Part shown: piece by piece, positions 1-8,560 of the stretch
Layout of the letters: the number at the start of each line of letters is the position of its first letter
How positions within the stretch are numbered: the first letter of the stretch is position 1
NCBI GenBank assembly: GCA_964569795.1
Contig: CAZMVB010000009.1
Location: 62,001 to 126,000, forward strand
From: JAHJDS01 sp964569795
GTDB lineage: Bacteria; Desulfobacterota; Desulfarculia; Desulfarculales; JAHJDS01
DNA length: 64,000 bases
Reading direction: 5' to 3'
Translations under genes and position numbers: made by a program
Notes under the pieces: generated by a model
What the model saw: only the letters and a program-made list of their open reading frames with translations
Told to the model about the DNA's origin: nothing
The model's database searches: none

Positions 1-1530
1 GAGCGCCTGGGCGTGGAGTGGTGCGTCGGCTCGGCCGATTTTGTCCTGGAACGCCTCCTCGAGGCAACGGACAGGGAAGGGGCGGCCCACGTCGTCCGGG
101 TCAACGGCAATTTTCCCCTGATCGACGTGGCGGCCATGGACGGGCTGATCGGCCTCCATCTGGCCAACCGGGCCGATTTTTCCTACAACTCCCATTTCCA
201 CGGCCTGGCCTACGGCATGGGGGTCGAGGTTTTCTCCCGGAAATCGCTGCGCCGGGTCAGGGACATGGACCTGACCGCGGAGCAAAAGCTCATCGGCGGC
301 CTGTTCATGAACCAGAACCCGGACCTGTTCCGCATCCTGGCCGCCCCCTCGGACCTGCCTGCCCCGCGGCTCCGGGTCAGCGTCGATTACCAGCCCGACC
401 TGGACCTGGTGTCGGCCATCCTGGACTTCGATCCCGAGGCCGATCACGCCCGGGTGGTCGAATTTCTGGAAAAGAGGCCCGAGCTGATCCGGTCCCAGCA
501 GATCGCCACCTCCGAGGAGGTGGGCCTGGAAAAGATCCTGCTCTTTCCGGACAAGGTCGAGAACATGAAGCGCAACAACTGCGTCACCGTGGACGAGACC
601 TATCCGATCAGCGTCGAGATGTCCCTGACCAACCGCTGCAACCTGAAGTGCGTCTGGTGTTCGGACGCCGACCTCCGGGACCGCCAGGATGGCGAGATGA
701 CACAGGAAATCCTGTTCGACCTCCTGGCCGATCTCAAGGCCGGCGGCGCCCGGGGGATCACCATCGAGGGCGGCGGCGAGCCGACCCTGCACCGGCATTT
801 CTCGGACGTGGTCGATCGGGCCCGGGACCTGGGCCTGCACCTGGGGCTGATCACCAACGGCGTGCTCATCCCCTACGCCCGCCGGGTCAAGGACTTCGAC
901 TGGATCCGGGTCAGCCTGGACGCGGCCACCCCGGAACAGTATCTCCGGGGCAAGGGGGTAAACGCCTTCAAGAAAGTCATCCAGAACCTGATGACCCTGG
1001 TGGACGGCAGGAACGGCACCACCCTGGGCGTGGGCTATGTCGTCAGCCGCCTGAACGACGACCCGGTCGAGCTGGAAAAGCTGGTCCGGATGCTCCGCAA
1101 GATCAGGGTCAGCTACATCCATTTCCGGCCGGTGGTCGATCATCCGGACCTGGACAGCACCGTTGACCTGAGCTTCTTGAAGAAGTACGAGACCGAGGAC
1201 TTTGCGGTCATGATCAGCGCCATGGAGGACAATCTGGTCCGGGGCAACGCCGGTCTGCCCTGCCTGGCCCACTCCCTGTCCAGCGTCGTCACCGCCGACG
1301 GCTCGGTCTTCATCTGCGGCCGGCTGAACGTGGACGAGACATGGGAGCCCATCGGCAACCTGCGCCGCCAGTCCTTCCAGGACATCTGGCGATCCGACAA
1401 GCGCCGCGAGCAGGTCAGCCGCCTCAATGATCCCCGGTTCTGCCGCGACAATTGCCCCCGCTGCCGGATGACCAAGTACAACGTCCTGCTGGACAAGATG
1501 GAACGGATGAGGACCCGGAATTTCATCTAA
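1..1530 (+). CDS. SpsF-like cytidylyltransferase/radical SAM-SPASM fusion, 5' partial
   Basis: The frame is open from the first base, so the start lies upstream of the window. The first ~80 residues look like the C-terminal half of an SpsF/NeuA-type cytidylyltransferase: a 'VLERLLEA' helix, then 'RVNGNFPLID', the usual R-V-x-G-D-x-P-L-I-D signature with Asn for Asp. A radical SAM domain follows, with the iron-sulphur motif C213-x3-C217-x2-C220 (CNLKCVWC). Further cysteines near 421, 439, 481, 485 and 488 look like a SPASM domain binding auxiliary clusters. Family knowledge: SpsF-type enzymes activate surface sugars as CMP derivatives, and SPASM enzymes do radical chemistry on peptides or small molecules. 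The substrate is unknown. The following DegT aminotransferase gene is on the same strand about 100 bp away. Confidence 0.8.
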   Translation, partial: ERLGVEWCVGSADFVLERLLEATDREGAAHVVRVNGNFPLIDVAAMDGLIGLHLANRADFSYNSHFHGLAYGMGVEVFSRKSLRRVRDMDLTAEQKLIGGLFMNQNPDLFRILAAPSDLPAPRLRVSVDYQPDLDLVSAILDFDPEADHARVVEFLEKRPELIRSQQIATSEEVGLEKILLFPDKVENMKRNNCVTVDETYPISVEMSLTNRCNLKCVWCSDADLRDRQDGEMTQEILFDLLADLKAGGARGITIEGGGEPTLHRHFSDVVDRARDLGLHLGLITNGVLIPYARRVKDFDWIRVSLDAATPEQYLRGKGVNAFKKVIQNLMTLVDGRNGTTLGVGYVVSRLNDDPVELEKLVRMLRKIRVSYIHFRPVVDHPDLDSTVDLSFLKKYETEDFAVMISAMEDNLVRGNAGLPCLAHSLSSVVTADGSVFICGRLNVDETWEPIGNLRRQSFQDIWRSDKRREQVSRLNDPRFCRDNCPRCRMTKYNVLLDKMERMRTRNFI

Positions 1531-1631
1531 CCGGGTTAACCTTCGGTCCGAAGGTTGATCTGGTCGGTCCCGGGCGATTGTGCTATGGTGCCGAGAACGG
1601 GAAATGAGGCGGCAGGCATGGGGTACGCGCG

Positions 1632-2645
1632 GTGAAAATTCCCTTCGAGCCGGAATTTCGTCAAAAATACTATGCCCTCCTGGAAGGCGTTTTTGACAGT
1701 AATTTCTGGTCAGAAGGCCGGATGACCGCCGAGTTCGAGGCCGCCTTTGCCCGGTTCATCGGTCTCGACCCCGACCGGGCGGCGGCCATGGCCAACTGCG
1801 GCCTGGGGCTGATCGCCGTCCTGGAGGCCATCGGCGTGGCCGGCGGCGAGGTCATCGTCCCGTCCAACACCTTCATGGCCACCCCCCTGGCCGCGGAGCG
1901 GGCCGGGGCACGGGTGGTCTTTGCCGACTGCAACCGGTACGACCTCTGCCTGAGCGCCACGGATCTGGAAAAGCGGATCACGCCCCAGACAAGGGCCGTG
2001 GTCGTGGTCCACATCGGCGGGCACATCGCCTTTGACATCGACCAGATAGTCGAGGTTTGCGCCGCGGCCGGGGTGCCGCTCATCGAGGATTGCGCCCACC
2101 CGCATGGTGCTACCTGGCGCGGCCGGGCGGCCGGGACTTTCGGCGCCGCCGGTGTCTATTCCTTTTACGCCACCAAGACCATGCCCCTGGGCGAGGGCGG
2201 AATGGTCGTGTCGTCTGATCCGGACCTGATTGAATACGTAAAAAAATGGCGCAATTACGGAAAATTCGACTACGAGGTCCGGGGACTCAACGCCCGGATG
2301 AACGAGGTCACCGCCGCCCTGGGACTGATCCAGTTAGAGCGGTTACCCGAACTTTTAGTATGGAAGCGGCGGTTGGCGGCCAAGTATGACCAGATCTTCG
2401 ACCAAAAGGTCGAACTTCCGGCCGGGATGACCTCGGGGTTTTACAAGTACATCGTCTTTGACACGCCGCTCAAGGAGGTCACCGGACCGGTCTTTGGCGA
2501 GGCCTGCCACCGGATCATGGGCCATGAGGTGGACCTGCCCGACACCGACTGGGTGGTCGCCCACCATGCCTGCCCGCCCATGTACCCGGGCTGGGACGGG
2601 GCGGATTTGGACATCGAGGGTTTGCGCCGGAGGCTGTTGACTTAA
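1632..2645 (+). CDS. DegT/DnrJ/EryC1/StrS-family PLP aminotransferase
   Basis: 337 residues with a GTG start. The family pattern is clear: a nucleotide-sugar aminotransferase fold with 'IVPSNTFMATPLAA' near residue 75, 'LIEDCAHPHGA' in the PLP-binding region, and the Schiff-base lysine at about K182 in 'YATKTMPLGEGG'. Such enzymes transaminate keto-sugars, usually from glutamate, to amino sugars. The protein is 30-60 residues shorter than typical members; the C-terminal part that normally completes the substrate pocket is abbreviated. It probably acts on the sugar made by this locus together with the second aminotransferase at 4141. Substrate not predictable from sequence. Confidence 0.85.
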   Translation: MKIPFEPEFRQKYYALLEGVFDSNFWSEGRMTAEFEAAFARFIGLDPDRAAAMANCGLGLIAVLEAIGVAGGEVIVPSNTFMATPLAAERAGARVVFADCNRYDLCLSATDLEKRITPQTRAVVVVHIGGHIAFDIDQIVEVCAAAGVPLIEDCAHPHGATWRGRAAGTFGAAGVYSFYATKTMPLGEGGMVVSSDPDLIEYVKKWRNYGKFDYEVRGLNARMNEVTAALGLIQLERLPELLVWKRRLAAKYDQIFDQKVELPAGMTSGFYKYIVFDTPLKEVTGPVFGEACHRIMGHEVDLPDTDWVVAHHACPPMYPGWDGADLDIEGLRRRLLT

Positions 2646-2659
2646 CTCTGGAGCCGTGC

Positions 2660-2718
2660 GGGCGCCGGCCCCGCCCGCTTTTATGGCGAGCGGGCGGGCC
2701 CGGCCCAGACGGGCGCCC
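2660..2718. repeat. REP-like palindrome, copy 1
   Basis: Imperfect inverted repeat: left arm 2667-2679 and right arm 2689-2700 pair over 12 bp with one bulged C, closing a 9-nt loop TTTATGGCG. An outer GGCGCC at 2661-2666 can pair with GGCGCC at 2712-2717. The loop and right arm are nearly identical to the reverse complement of copy 3. There is no T-tract, so it does not look like a simple terminator. Confidence 0.75.
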
Positions 2719-2985
2719 ATAAGGAAGACTGGAACTCGGGCCGACCCGAGTCAAATGACGGGCGGGCCAGGCCAGGCCGAGCAGGAAAAGGACCTGATTC
2801 ACAATGAGTCGTGCTGTGCGCCAATTGCTTGGTCCAGGCCGCGGGCCGGCAGGGATTCTGTCTCAAGATGGACCGAGGGACCCCCGGCCGGACCGGACCG
2901 GCCCACAAGTTAGCCGGGCCGGGTCCGGCAGGGGCGTCGAGGGACTGCGAGCGAAGTTGTTTTCTTTAATTAAAGCTTGGTCCGA

Positions 2986-3028
2986 GGCCGGTCACGCCCG
3001 CTTTTCAAATGAGCGGGCGTGACCGGCC
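2986..3028. repeat. REP-like palindrome, copy 2
   Basis: Perfect 17-bp inverted repeat (2986-3002 with 3012-3028) around a 9-nt loop TTTCAAATG. It shares the GCCCGCT/AGCGGGC stem core and the 9-nt loop length with copies 1 and 3 but has a different outer stem. No T-tract follows. Confidence 0.8.
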
Positions 3029-3088
3029 CTGACGGGCGCGGGATCAGCCCCGGCCCGATAACGAATAGCGAACGTATGGCGCAGGTGC

Positions 3089-3125
3089 CTGGCCCGCCCG
3101 CTCGCTATAAAAGTGGGCGGGCCAG
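3089..3125. repeat. REP-like palindrome, copy 3 (inverted relative to copy 1)
   Basis: 14-bp stem (3089-3102 with 3112-3125) containing one G-U pair, with 9-nt loop CGCTATAAA. Read on the minus strand the loop is TTTATAGCG, one base different from the loop of copy 1, so copies 1 and 3 are the same element in opposite orientation. It ends 45 bp before the next start codon. Confidence 0.75.
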
Positions 3126-3170
3126 ACCGACACGGCCAACAATGAAAATGACGGGAACCTGGGAGATCGT

Positions 3171-4148
3171 ATGAGCGATGAGGTGCAAAAGGTGCTGGTG
3201 GCCGGCGGGGCCGGGTACATCGGCTCGGTCCTGTGCGGGATGCTGGTCGAAAAAGGCTACGAGGTGACCGCCTATGACCGGCTGCTGTTTACGGCCGAAC
3301 CCATCGAGCCGCTCCTGGACAGGCCCAATTTCCGCCTGATCGATGGCGATCTGCGGGACACGGCGGCCGTCAGCGCGGCGGTCAGGGGACAGGACGCGGT
3401 CGTCCTACTGGCCGCCCTGGTGGGCGAGCCGGCCTGCGACCGGGACCCGGTTGAGACGGTGGACGTCAACTACCTGGGCAGCAACGTCGTCCTGGACGCC
3501 TGCCGCTACCATGGCGTGCCCCGGTTCCTGTTCGCCAGCACCGACTCGTGCTACGGCATCCAGGAGGGGATCCTCTACGAGGACGCGCCGCTGATGCCCA
3601 TTTCCCTCTACGGCCGCCTGAAGCTGGCCATGGAGAACGAGATCCGGCTCCGGCCCATCAACAACGGCTTCTGCCCGACCATCCTCAGGCTGGCCACGGT
3701 TTACGGTCTGTCGCCCCGGATGCGCTTTGACCTGATCATCAACATCCTGACCATGCACGCCGTGATCAACAAAAAAATAAAAATCTTCGGCGGCAAGCAG
3801 TGGCGGCCCCTGGTGGACGTCAAGGATGTGGCCCGGGGATTCACCGCCGCCCTGGAGGCCCCGGCCGCGGCGGTCCGGGGCGAGGTCTTCAACATCGGCC
3901 ACAATGACCAGAACTTTCAGATCGGCCAGTTGGGCAAGCTGGTGACCGACGTCATCCCCGGCGTCGAGACCGAGACCATCGACCAGCCCCCGGACCTGCG
4001 CGACTACCACGTCAACTTTGACAAGGCCAAAAAGGTCATGGGCTTCGAGGCGATCTACACCGTGGAGCAGGGCGTTAAGGACATCCAGGCCGCCATCGAG
4101 AGCGGGGCGATCAAGGACGTGGGCGACCCGAGGTTCCGCAATGCCTGA
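3171..4148 (+). CDS. NAD-dependent nucleotide-sugar epimerase/dehydratase (extended SDR)
   Basis: 325 residues, ATG start preceded by GGGAG at 3161. An N-terminal Rossmann fold carries G12-G-A-G-Y-I-G18, and the catalytic Y147-x3-K151 pair lies in 'YGRLK'. It fits the extended short-chain dehydrogenase family that epimerises or dehydrates nucleotide-activated sugars, making the keto-sugars used by DegT aminotransferases. Its stop overlaps the start of the aminotransferase gene at 4141, supporting translational coupling. It is the first gene of a 17-gene run with virtually no gaps. Which of the 4,6-dehydratase, 4-epimerase or other activities it has cannot be fixed from sequence. Confidence 0.88.
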   Translation: MSDEVQKVLVAGGAGYIGSVLCGMLVEKGYEVTAYDRLLFTAEPIEPLLDRPNFRLIDGDLRDTAAVSAAVRGQDAVVLLAALVGEPACDRDPVETVDVNYLGSNVVLDACRYHGVPRFLFASTDSCYGIQEGILYEDAPLMPISLYGRLKLAMENEIRLRPINNGFCPTILRLATVYGLSPRMRFDLIINILTMHAVINKKIKIFGGKQWRPLVDVKDVARGFTAALEAPAAAVRGEVFNIGHNDQNFQIGQLGKLVTDVIPGVETETIDQPPDLRDYHVNFDKAKKVMGFEAIYTVEQGVKDIQAAIESGAIKDVGDPRFRNA

Positions 4149-5355
4149 CGACTTCATCCCCTTCAGCCCGCCGCTCATCGGCCGGGACGAGATCGACGAG
4201 GTTGTGGACACCCTCGAGTCGGGCTGGCTGACCACCGGACCCAAGACCGAGCGGTTCGAGAATTCCGTCAAGGATTACGTCGGCGCCAAGTTTGCCGTGG
4301 CCGTCAACTCCTGCACCGCGGCCCTGCACCTGGCCCTGGTCGTCCTGGGCATCGGCCCGGACGATGCGGTCATCTGCCCGACCTACACCTTTGCCTCGAC
4401 CGGCCACGTCATCTGCCACACCGGGGCCACGCCCGTGTTCGTGGACTCCGAGGACCGGACGTTTAACCTGGACGTCGAGAAATTAAAGAATATTTTACAA
4501 CGGGACTGTAAAGAGACGCGATCGGGGTTGGTTCATAGGGAGTCCGGGAAGAAGGTTAGGGCGCTGATTCCAGTCCACTACGGCGGCCAGCCCTGCGACA
4601 TGGACGAGATCATGGGCCTGGCCTACAAGTACGACCTCCACGTGGTCGAGGACGCGGCCCACGCCCTGGGGACCGAGTACAAGGGCCGACGGATCGGGAC
4701 CATCGGCCATATCACCTGCTTCTCGTTCTATGCCACGAAAAACCTGACCACCGGCGAGGGGGGGATGCTGGTCACGGACAACGAGGAGTGGGCCGAACGG
4801 GCCCGGGTCCTGTCCATGTACGGCATCTCGGACGCCCGGCGCATCTGGAAGCGCTACGCCCCCAGGGGCTCCTGGGTGTATGACATCAAGTACCTGGGCT
4901 TCAAGTACAACATGATGGATATCCAGGCCGCCCTGGGGATCCACCAGCTGGCCCGGCTGGACGAGTTCATCGAGACCCGGGCCAGACACGCCGCCATCTA
5001 CCTGGAGGCCTTTGCCGATCTGCACCAGATCAGGTGCCCCCACGTCCTGGAGGACGCCCGGCACTGCTGGCACCTGTTCCCCATCCTGGTCCACAACGAT
5101 TTACTACAGGTCCATCGCGACGAGATCATCGAGATCCTCAAGGAAAAGAACATCGGCACCTCGGTCCTGTTCCAGCCGCTCCATTTGCACTCCTATTACC
5201 AGGAGACCTGGGGGACCAAAGAGGGGGATTTCCCCGTGGCCGAGGACGTTTTTTCACGCGTGATCAACCTGCCCGTGTCCCCGGCCCTGACCGAGGAGGG
5301 GGCCAACCGGGTGGCCCGGGCCATCTGGGACGTGGTCGTCGAGCACCGGAAATGA
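4141..5355 (+). CDS. DegT/DnrJ/EryC1/StrS-family aminotransferase (PseC/ArnB-like)
   Basis: 404 residues. I use the ATG at 4141, which overlaps the previous stop, because the open frame upstream of it is only a shadow of the epimerase gene. The family pattern is complete: 'IGRDEIDEVVDTLESGWLTTGP' region at the N-terminus (the lead typical of ArnB/PseC/WecE), 'VVEDAAHALGT', and the PLP lysine at about K200 in 'YATKNLTTGEGG'. Enzymes of this group aminate a 4-keto nucleotide sugar. With the epimerase/dehydratase just upstream it likely makes a 4-amino sugar. An AT-rich patch of rare codons lies at 4480-4560, inside an otherwise GC-rich gene. Confidence 0.88.
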   Translation: MPDDFIPFSPPLIGRDEIDEVVDTLESGWLTTGPKTERFENSVKDYVGAKFAVAVNSCTAALHLALVVLGIGPDDAVICPTYTFASTGHVICHTGATPVFVDSEDRTFNLDVEKLKNILQRDCKETRSGLVHRESGKKVRALIPVHYGGQPCDMDEIMGLAYKYDLHVVEDAAHALGTEYKGRRIGTIGHITCFSFYATKNLTTGEGGMLVTDNEEWAERARVLSMYGISDARRIWKRYAPRGSWVYDIKYLGFKYNMMDIQAALGIHQLARLDEFIETRARHAAIYLEAFADLHQIRCPHVLEDARHCWHLFPILVHNDLLQVHRDEIIEILKEKNIGTSVLFQPLHLHSYYQETWGTKEGDFPVAEDVFSRVINLPVSPALTEEGANRVARAIWDVVVEHRK

Positions 5356-6041
5356 GGCTTCCGCACCCCGAATACAATATCTGGGAGCACACCCGGGAGT
5401 CGCTGTTCCCGCTGTACGCCCAGCGGGCCCGAGGCGAAAAACCCGAGCTGACCTGCCACTCCCAGTGCGTCGAGGTCATCGGACCGCACCTCGCCCCGGG
5501 CATGACCCTGATGGACGTGGGCTGCGGCGCGGGCGACTTTGTGTGGTCCTGGCATCGCCGCGGTTTTTTGGTCGAATACCACGGGATCGACTTCACCCAG
5601 AGCTTCATCGACCTCGGCCGGGATAACATACCGCCGGAAGTCCTGCCGCCCGAGCGCCTGCAGGTCGGCGCGGCCGAGGACCTGACCGGCCGATACGACG
5701 CCGTGGTCTGCATCAACACCATGCAGTGTTTCGCCGACTTCCGCGAGCCCCTGGAGCGGATGTGCCGGGCGGCGGGAAAGCTCGTCTATCTGCGGACCAC
5801 CCTGGATGAGCAGGAACAGATACGCTACGAGACGGACGGGTACCTGGACGAGGGTTACAAGGACCGGCTGCGGTCCTACTTCAACATCTTCGCCCTTCAG
5901 GACGTGACCGCCTTCATGGAGTCCGAGGGATTCGAGGTGACGCGAATCAAGGACGAACGCACCCAGGACAGGGTCGAGATGAGCGCCGGCAAACCCTTTC
6001 CCTGGAAGATTCTGCTGGGCCTCAGGCGGGGGAGTACATGA
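5352..6041 (+). CDS. class I SAM-dependent methyltransferase, family A of locus
   Basis: 229 residues starting at ATG 5352 (ATGA overlap with the previous stop). The SAM-binding motif I 'DVGCGAG' is at residues 55-61, followed by the acidic 'YHGIDFT' strand. It is clearly homologous to the products at 8561 and 19498: all three share a leader of the form NxWEH...YxxRA..., then a conserved Cys/His-rich segment before motif I, and a C-terminal 'TD/E-GYL...Y...YFNI/YYNIY' segment. This is a locus-specific methyltransferase family. The acceptor is unknown; an O- or N-methyl group on the sugar is plausible. Confidence 0.8.
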   Translation: MRLPHPEYNIWEHTRESLFPLYAQRARGEKPELTCHSQCVEVIGPHLAPGMTLMDVGCGAGDFVWSWHRRGFLVEYHGIDFTQSFIDLGRDNIPPEVLPPERLQVGAAEDLTGRYDAVVCINTMQCFADFREPLERMCRAAGKLVYLRTTLDEQEQIRYETDGYLDEGYKDRLRSYFNIFALQDVTAFMESEGFEVTRIKDERTQDRVEMSAGKPFPWKILLGLRRGST

Positions 6042-6697
6042 CCGGTTCCAAGGACTATCACGACTACTTCATCAAGGACGGGGTCCACATCGGCCAGTAC
6101 GAGGAGATGTACCAGAACGTCGATGACCCCTGGCACATCGACGCCCAGGGCCGCCGCCTGGACATGGAGGCCGCCCTGACCCTGATCAGGTCCCAGCGCC
6201 GCCGCTTTGGCCGGGTCCTGGACCTGGGCTGCGGCACCGGGTTCTTCAGCAACCTGCTCCGGGAGGCGGTCGGCGGCCGGATCTGGGCCTCGGACATCTC
6301 GGCCACGGCCGTGCGCAAGGCCCGCTCGCGCTATCCGGGGATCGATTTCTTTGTCCTGGATCTCCGCCAGGCCGAGGACCTCGAGTTCGAGGATCACTCC
6401 TTTGACCTGATCGTCATGGCCCAGACCCTGTGGTGCGTGATCGATCGCCTGGATCAGGTCTTTGACCTGTTCAAGCGCTACCTGGCCCCGGACGGGGTGC
6501 TCCTCATCAGCCAGCATTTCCTCCAGCCGGGCGAGCAGACCTATGGCGCGGAGATCGTGGCCTCGCCCCAGGACCTGATCTGGCGCCTGGAGCGGGCCGG
6601 GTTCGAGGTCAGGGACGTGCTCGAGACCAACCGCTTCCAGAACCACCACGCCGCCATTGCCGCCGGGTTCGCCCCTGATGATGAGGGCGGTTCATGA
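6038..6697 (+). CDS. class I SAM-dependent methyltransferase
   Basis: 219 residues with a four-base start/stop overlap at each end. Motif I 'DLGCGTG' lies at residues 62-68, and 'FDLIVMAQTLWCV' fits motif IV. The N-terminus ('DYFIKDGVHIGQYEEMYQNV') and the following 'DPW' resemble NodS/TPMT-like small-molecule methyltransferases. It belongs to a different subfamily from its neighbours at 5352 and 8561. The target is unknown; the operon suggests a sugar or sugar-linked amine. Confidence 0.8.
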   Translation: MTGSKDYHDYFIKDGVHIGQYEEMYQNVDDPWHIDAQGRRLDMEAALTLIRSQRRRFGRVLDLGCGTGFFSNLLREAVGGRIWASDISATAVRKARSRYPGIDFFVLDLRQAEDLEFEDHSFDLIVMAQTLWCVIDRLDQVFDLFKRYLAPDGVLLISQHFLQPGEQTYGAEIVASPQDLIWRLERAGFEVRDVLETNRFQNHHAAIAAGFAPDDEGGS

Positions 6698-8559
6698 GCG
6701 GCCTGGCGGGGTTTGCCTACCCCCACCCGGCGCCGCTGGCCGAGCAGACCTGCCGGCGGATGATCGACCGCTTCGGCCGAACGGCCGAAGCAGCCGATCT
6801 CGACTGGGACGACCAAGGTTCCTGGGCCCTGGCCGCCGTCCCCGACGTGGTCGGGCGACCCGGCCTGGCCCGGGCCGAGGGAATGCTCCTGGCCCTGGAC
6901 GGGGCAATATACAACCGTCTTCAGGTGGCCGCCGACCTAACCGCGGCCGGGGTGAACCGGCCCCTGGACAGTGACGCCGAACTGGCCCTGTGGTCCTGGC
7001 TCACCTGGGGTCCGGACTGCCTGGAAAGATTCAACGGCGACTTCGGCCTGGCCGTGATCGAGGCCGGCTCGAGGCGCGTCAGTCTGGCCCGGGACCGCCT
7101 GGGAGTGAAACGCCTCTACTATGTCCTGGCCCGGGGCTCGATCCTGTTCGCCACCCGGATCGGCTGCCTGTGGGGCCACCCCCTGGCCGACCCCGAGGTG
7201 GATCAACGGGCGGTCTATCTCTACGCCGGGACCCACTACCGCTACTTCCATTCCCTGCCCGAGCGGACATTTTTCGAGCACGTCCGCCAGGTGCCCGCGG
7301 GCGGACTCCTGCAGTTCACCCCGGGCCAGGGGGACGCGGCGGTGAAGCGCTGGTGGCGATTGACCCTGCTGAACGACGAGCCCCCGGCCGACGCGGACCA
7401 GGCCGCGGCCGGCCTCCGGGAGATCCTGACCGACGCCGTCAAGCTCCGGCTGAGCGATCAGGTCAAGCTGGGGTTCACCCTGTCCTCGGGCATGGACAGC
7501 TCGAGCGTCTGCGCCCTGGGCACGGGCCTCCTGGGCCGCCGCCAGCCGGTCTTTTCCATCACCTACCGGGACCAGGAATACGACGAGGAGGCCGGGATCC
7601 GGCCGGCCGCCGACCGGTTCGCCGATCCCTGGCACAATCTGCCCCTGGCCGATCCGCCCCTCCTGGAGGCCGTGGACCGGATGCTGGCCTTCCACGACGA
7701 GCCGGTGTGCACCGTCACCTGGCTGTCCCACTGGTACCTGATGCGCCGGGCCTATGAGGTCGGGGTCAAGGTCATGTTCTCGGGCCTGGGCGGGGATGAG
7801 TGCAACGCCGGGGAATACGAGTATTTCCTGTTTTTCTTCGCCGATCTCAAGCGCCAGGGGTTAGACCAGTTACTCGAACAAGAAATCGACGCCTGGATAA
7901 GGCTCCATGATTCGCCCCGGTATCCCAAGAACCGGGCCGTGGTCGAGGACGCCTTCGGCCGCCTGATGGACCTGGACACCGGCCGCAACCTGATCGACCG
8001 GCCTCGTTACAGTAATTACTTGAACTTCCTGTCTGAAAACCTCCGGCAGGCCCAGGACCATGTCCCGGAGATGGCCAATCCTTTCCAGTCTCATTTGATA
8101 AATAGGTGTTATCAAGACCTTTTTTTCGAAACGACCCCGCCGTGTCTCGTTGCCGACGGCCGGACCGCGGCCGCCTTCGGGATCGAGACCCGGTTCCCGT
8201 TTTTAGACCACCGGGTGGTCCGGTACTGCCTCTCCATGCCCGTTCACTTGAAGTATCACCAGGCCGTGACCAAATGGCCCCTCCGGCGGGCCATGGCCGA
8301 TCTCCTGCCTCGCGAGAACTTAGACCAAACACTCAAAGTCGGCTGGAACGCCCCGGCCGCGGACTGGCTCCGGGGGGGCTCGGCCGTTGATCTCAGGGAC
8401 CTGGTGCGGTCCTCGGCCTTCCGGACGCGGGGCGTTTACGATCCGGCGCAGGTGGACCGGGCGGTGGACGACCACCTGGCCGGCCGGGCCGATCACATGA
8501 TGTTTTTGTGGCAACTGATCAATCTCGAACTCTGGTTCCGGACCCTGCCCGGAGGCTGA
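6694..8559 (+). CDS. asparagine synthetase-like protein lacking the glutaminase cysteine
   Basis: 621 residues, full length for an AsnB-type protein: N-terminal Ntn glutaminase domain (about 1-200) plus C-terminal ATP-pyrophosphatase domain with PP-loop 'SSGMDS' at 264-269. The start reads M-S-G-L-A-G, whereas active family members read M-C-G-I-A-G; Cys2, the nucleophile that releases ammonia from glutamine, is Ser here. The neighbouring paralogue at 10212 keeps Cys2. The protein may use free ammonia or another amine, accept ammonia from the paralogue, or act as an amide/lactam-forming synthetase. AsnB homologues in O-antigen loci amidate uronic acids. Confidence 0.85.
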   Translation: MSGLAGFAYPHPAPLAEQTCRRMIDRFGRTAEAADLDWDDQGSWALAAVPDVVGRPGLARAEGMLLALDGAIYNRLQVAADLTAAGVNRPLDSDAELALWSWLTWGPDCLERFNGDFGLAVIEAGSRRVSLARDRLGVKRLYYVLARGSILFATRIGCLWGHPLADPEVDQRAVYLYAGTHYRYFHSLPERTFFEHVRQVPAGGLLQFTPGQGDAAVKRWWRLTLLNDEPPADADQAAAGLREILTDAVKLRLSDQVKLGFTLSSGMDSSSVCALGTGLLGRRQPVFSITYRDQEYDEEAGIRPAADRFADPWHNLPLADPPLLEAVDRMLAFHDEPVCTVTWLSHWYLMRRAYEVGVKVMFSGLGGDECNAGEYEYFLFFFADLKRQGLDQLLEQEIDAWIRLHDSPRYPKNRAVVEDAFGRLMDLDTGRNLIDRPRYSNYLNFLSENLRQAQDHVPEMANPFQSHLINRCYQDLFFETTPPCLVADGRTAAAFGIETRFPFLDHRVVRYCLSMPVHLKYHQAVTKWPLRRAMADLLPRENLDQTLKVGWNAPAADWLRGGSAVDLRDLVRSSAFRTRGVYDPAQVDRAVDDHLAGRADHMMFLWQLINLELWFRTLPGG

Positions 8560-8560
8560 G

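Larger units (their letters stand above)
2646..3170. other. 525-bp intergenic spacer rich in hairpins
   Basis: No convincing gene was found here; short open frames lack coding character. The spacer holds three related palindromes (annotated separately), a perfect 7-bp hairpin with a CCGA loop (arms 2734-2740 and 2745-2751), and a 12-bp palindrome CTTTAATTAAAG at 2964-2975 that stands out as AT-rich in this GC-rich DNA. The promoter of the long downstream gene chain probably lies here, but I cannot assign -35/-10 boxes with confidence. Confidence 0.7.
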
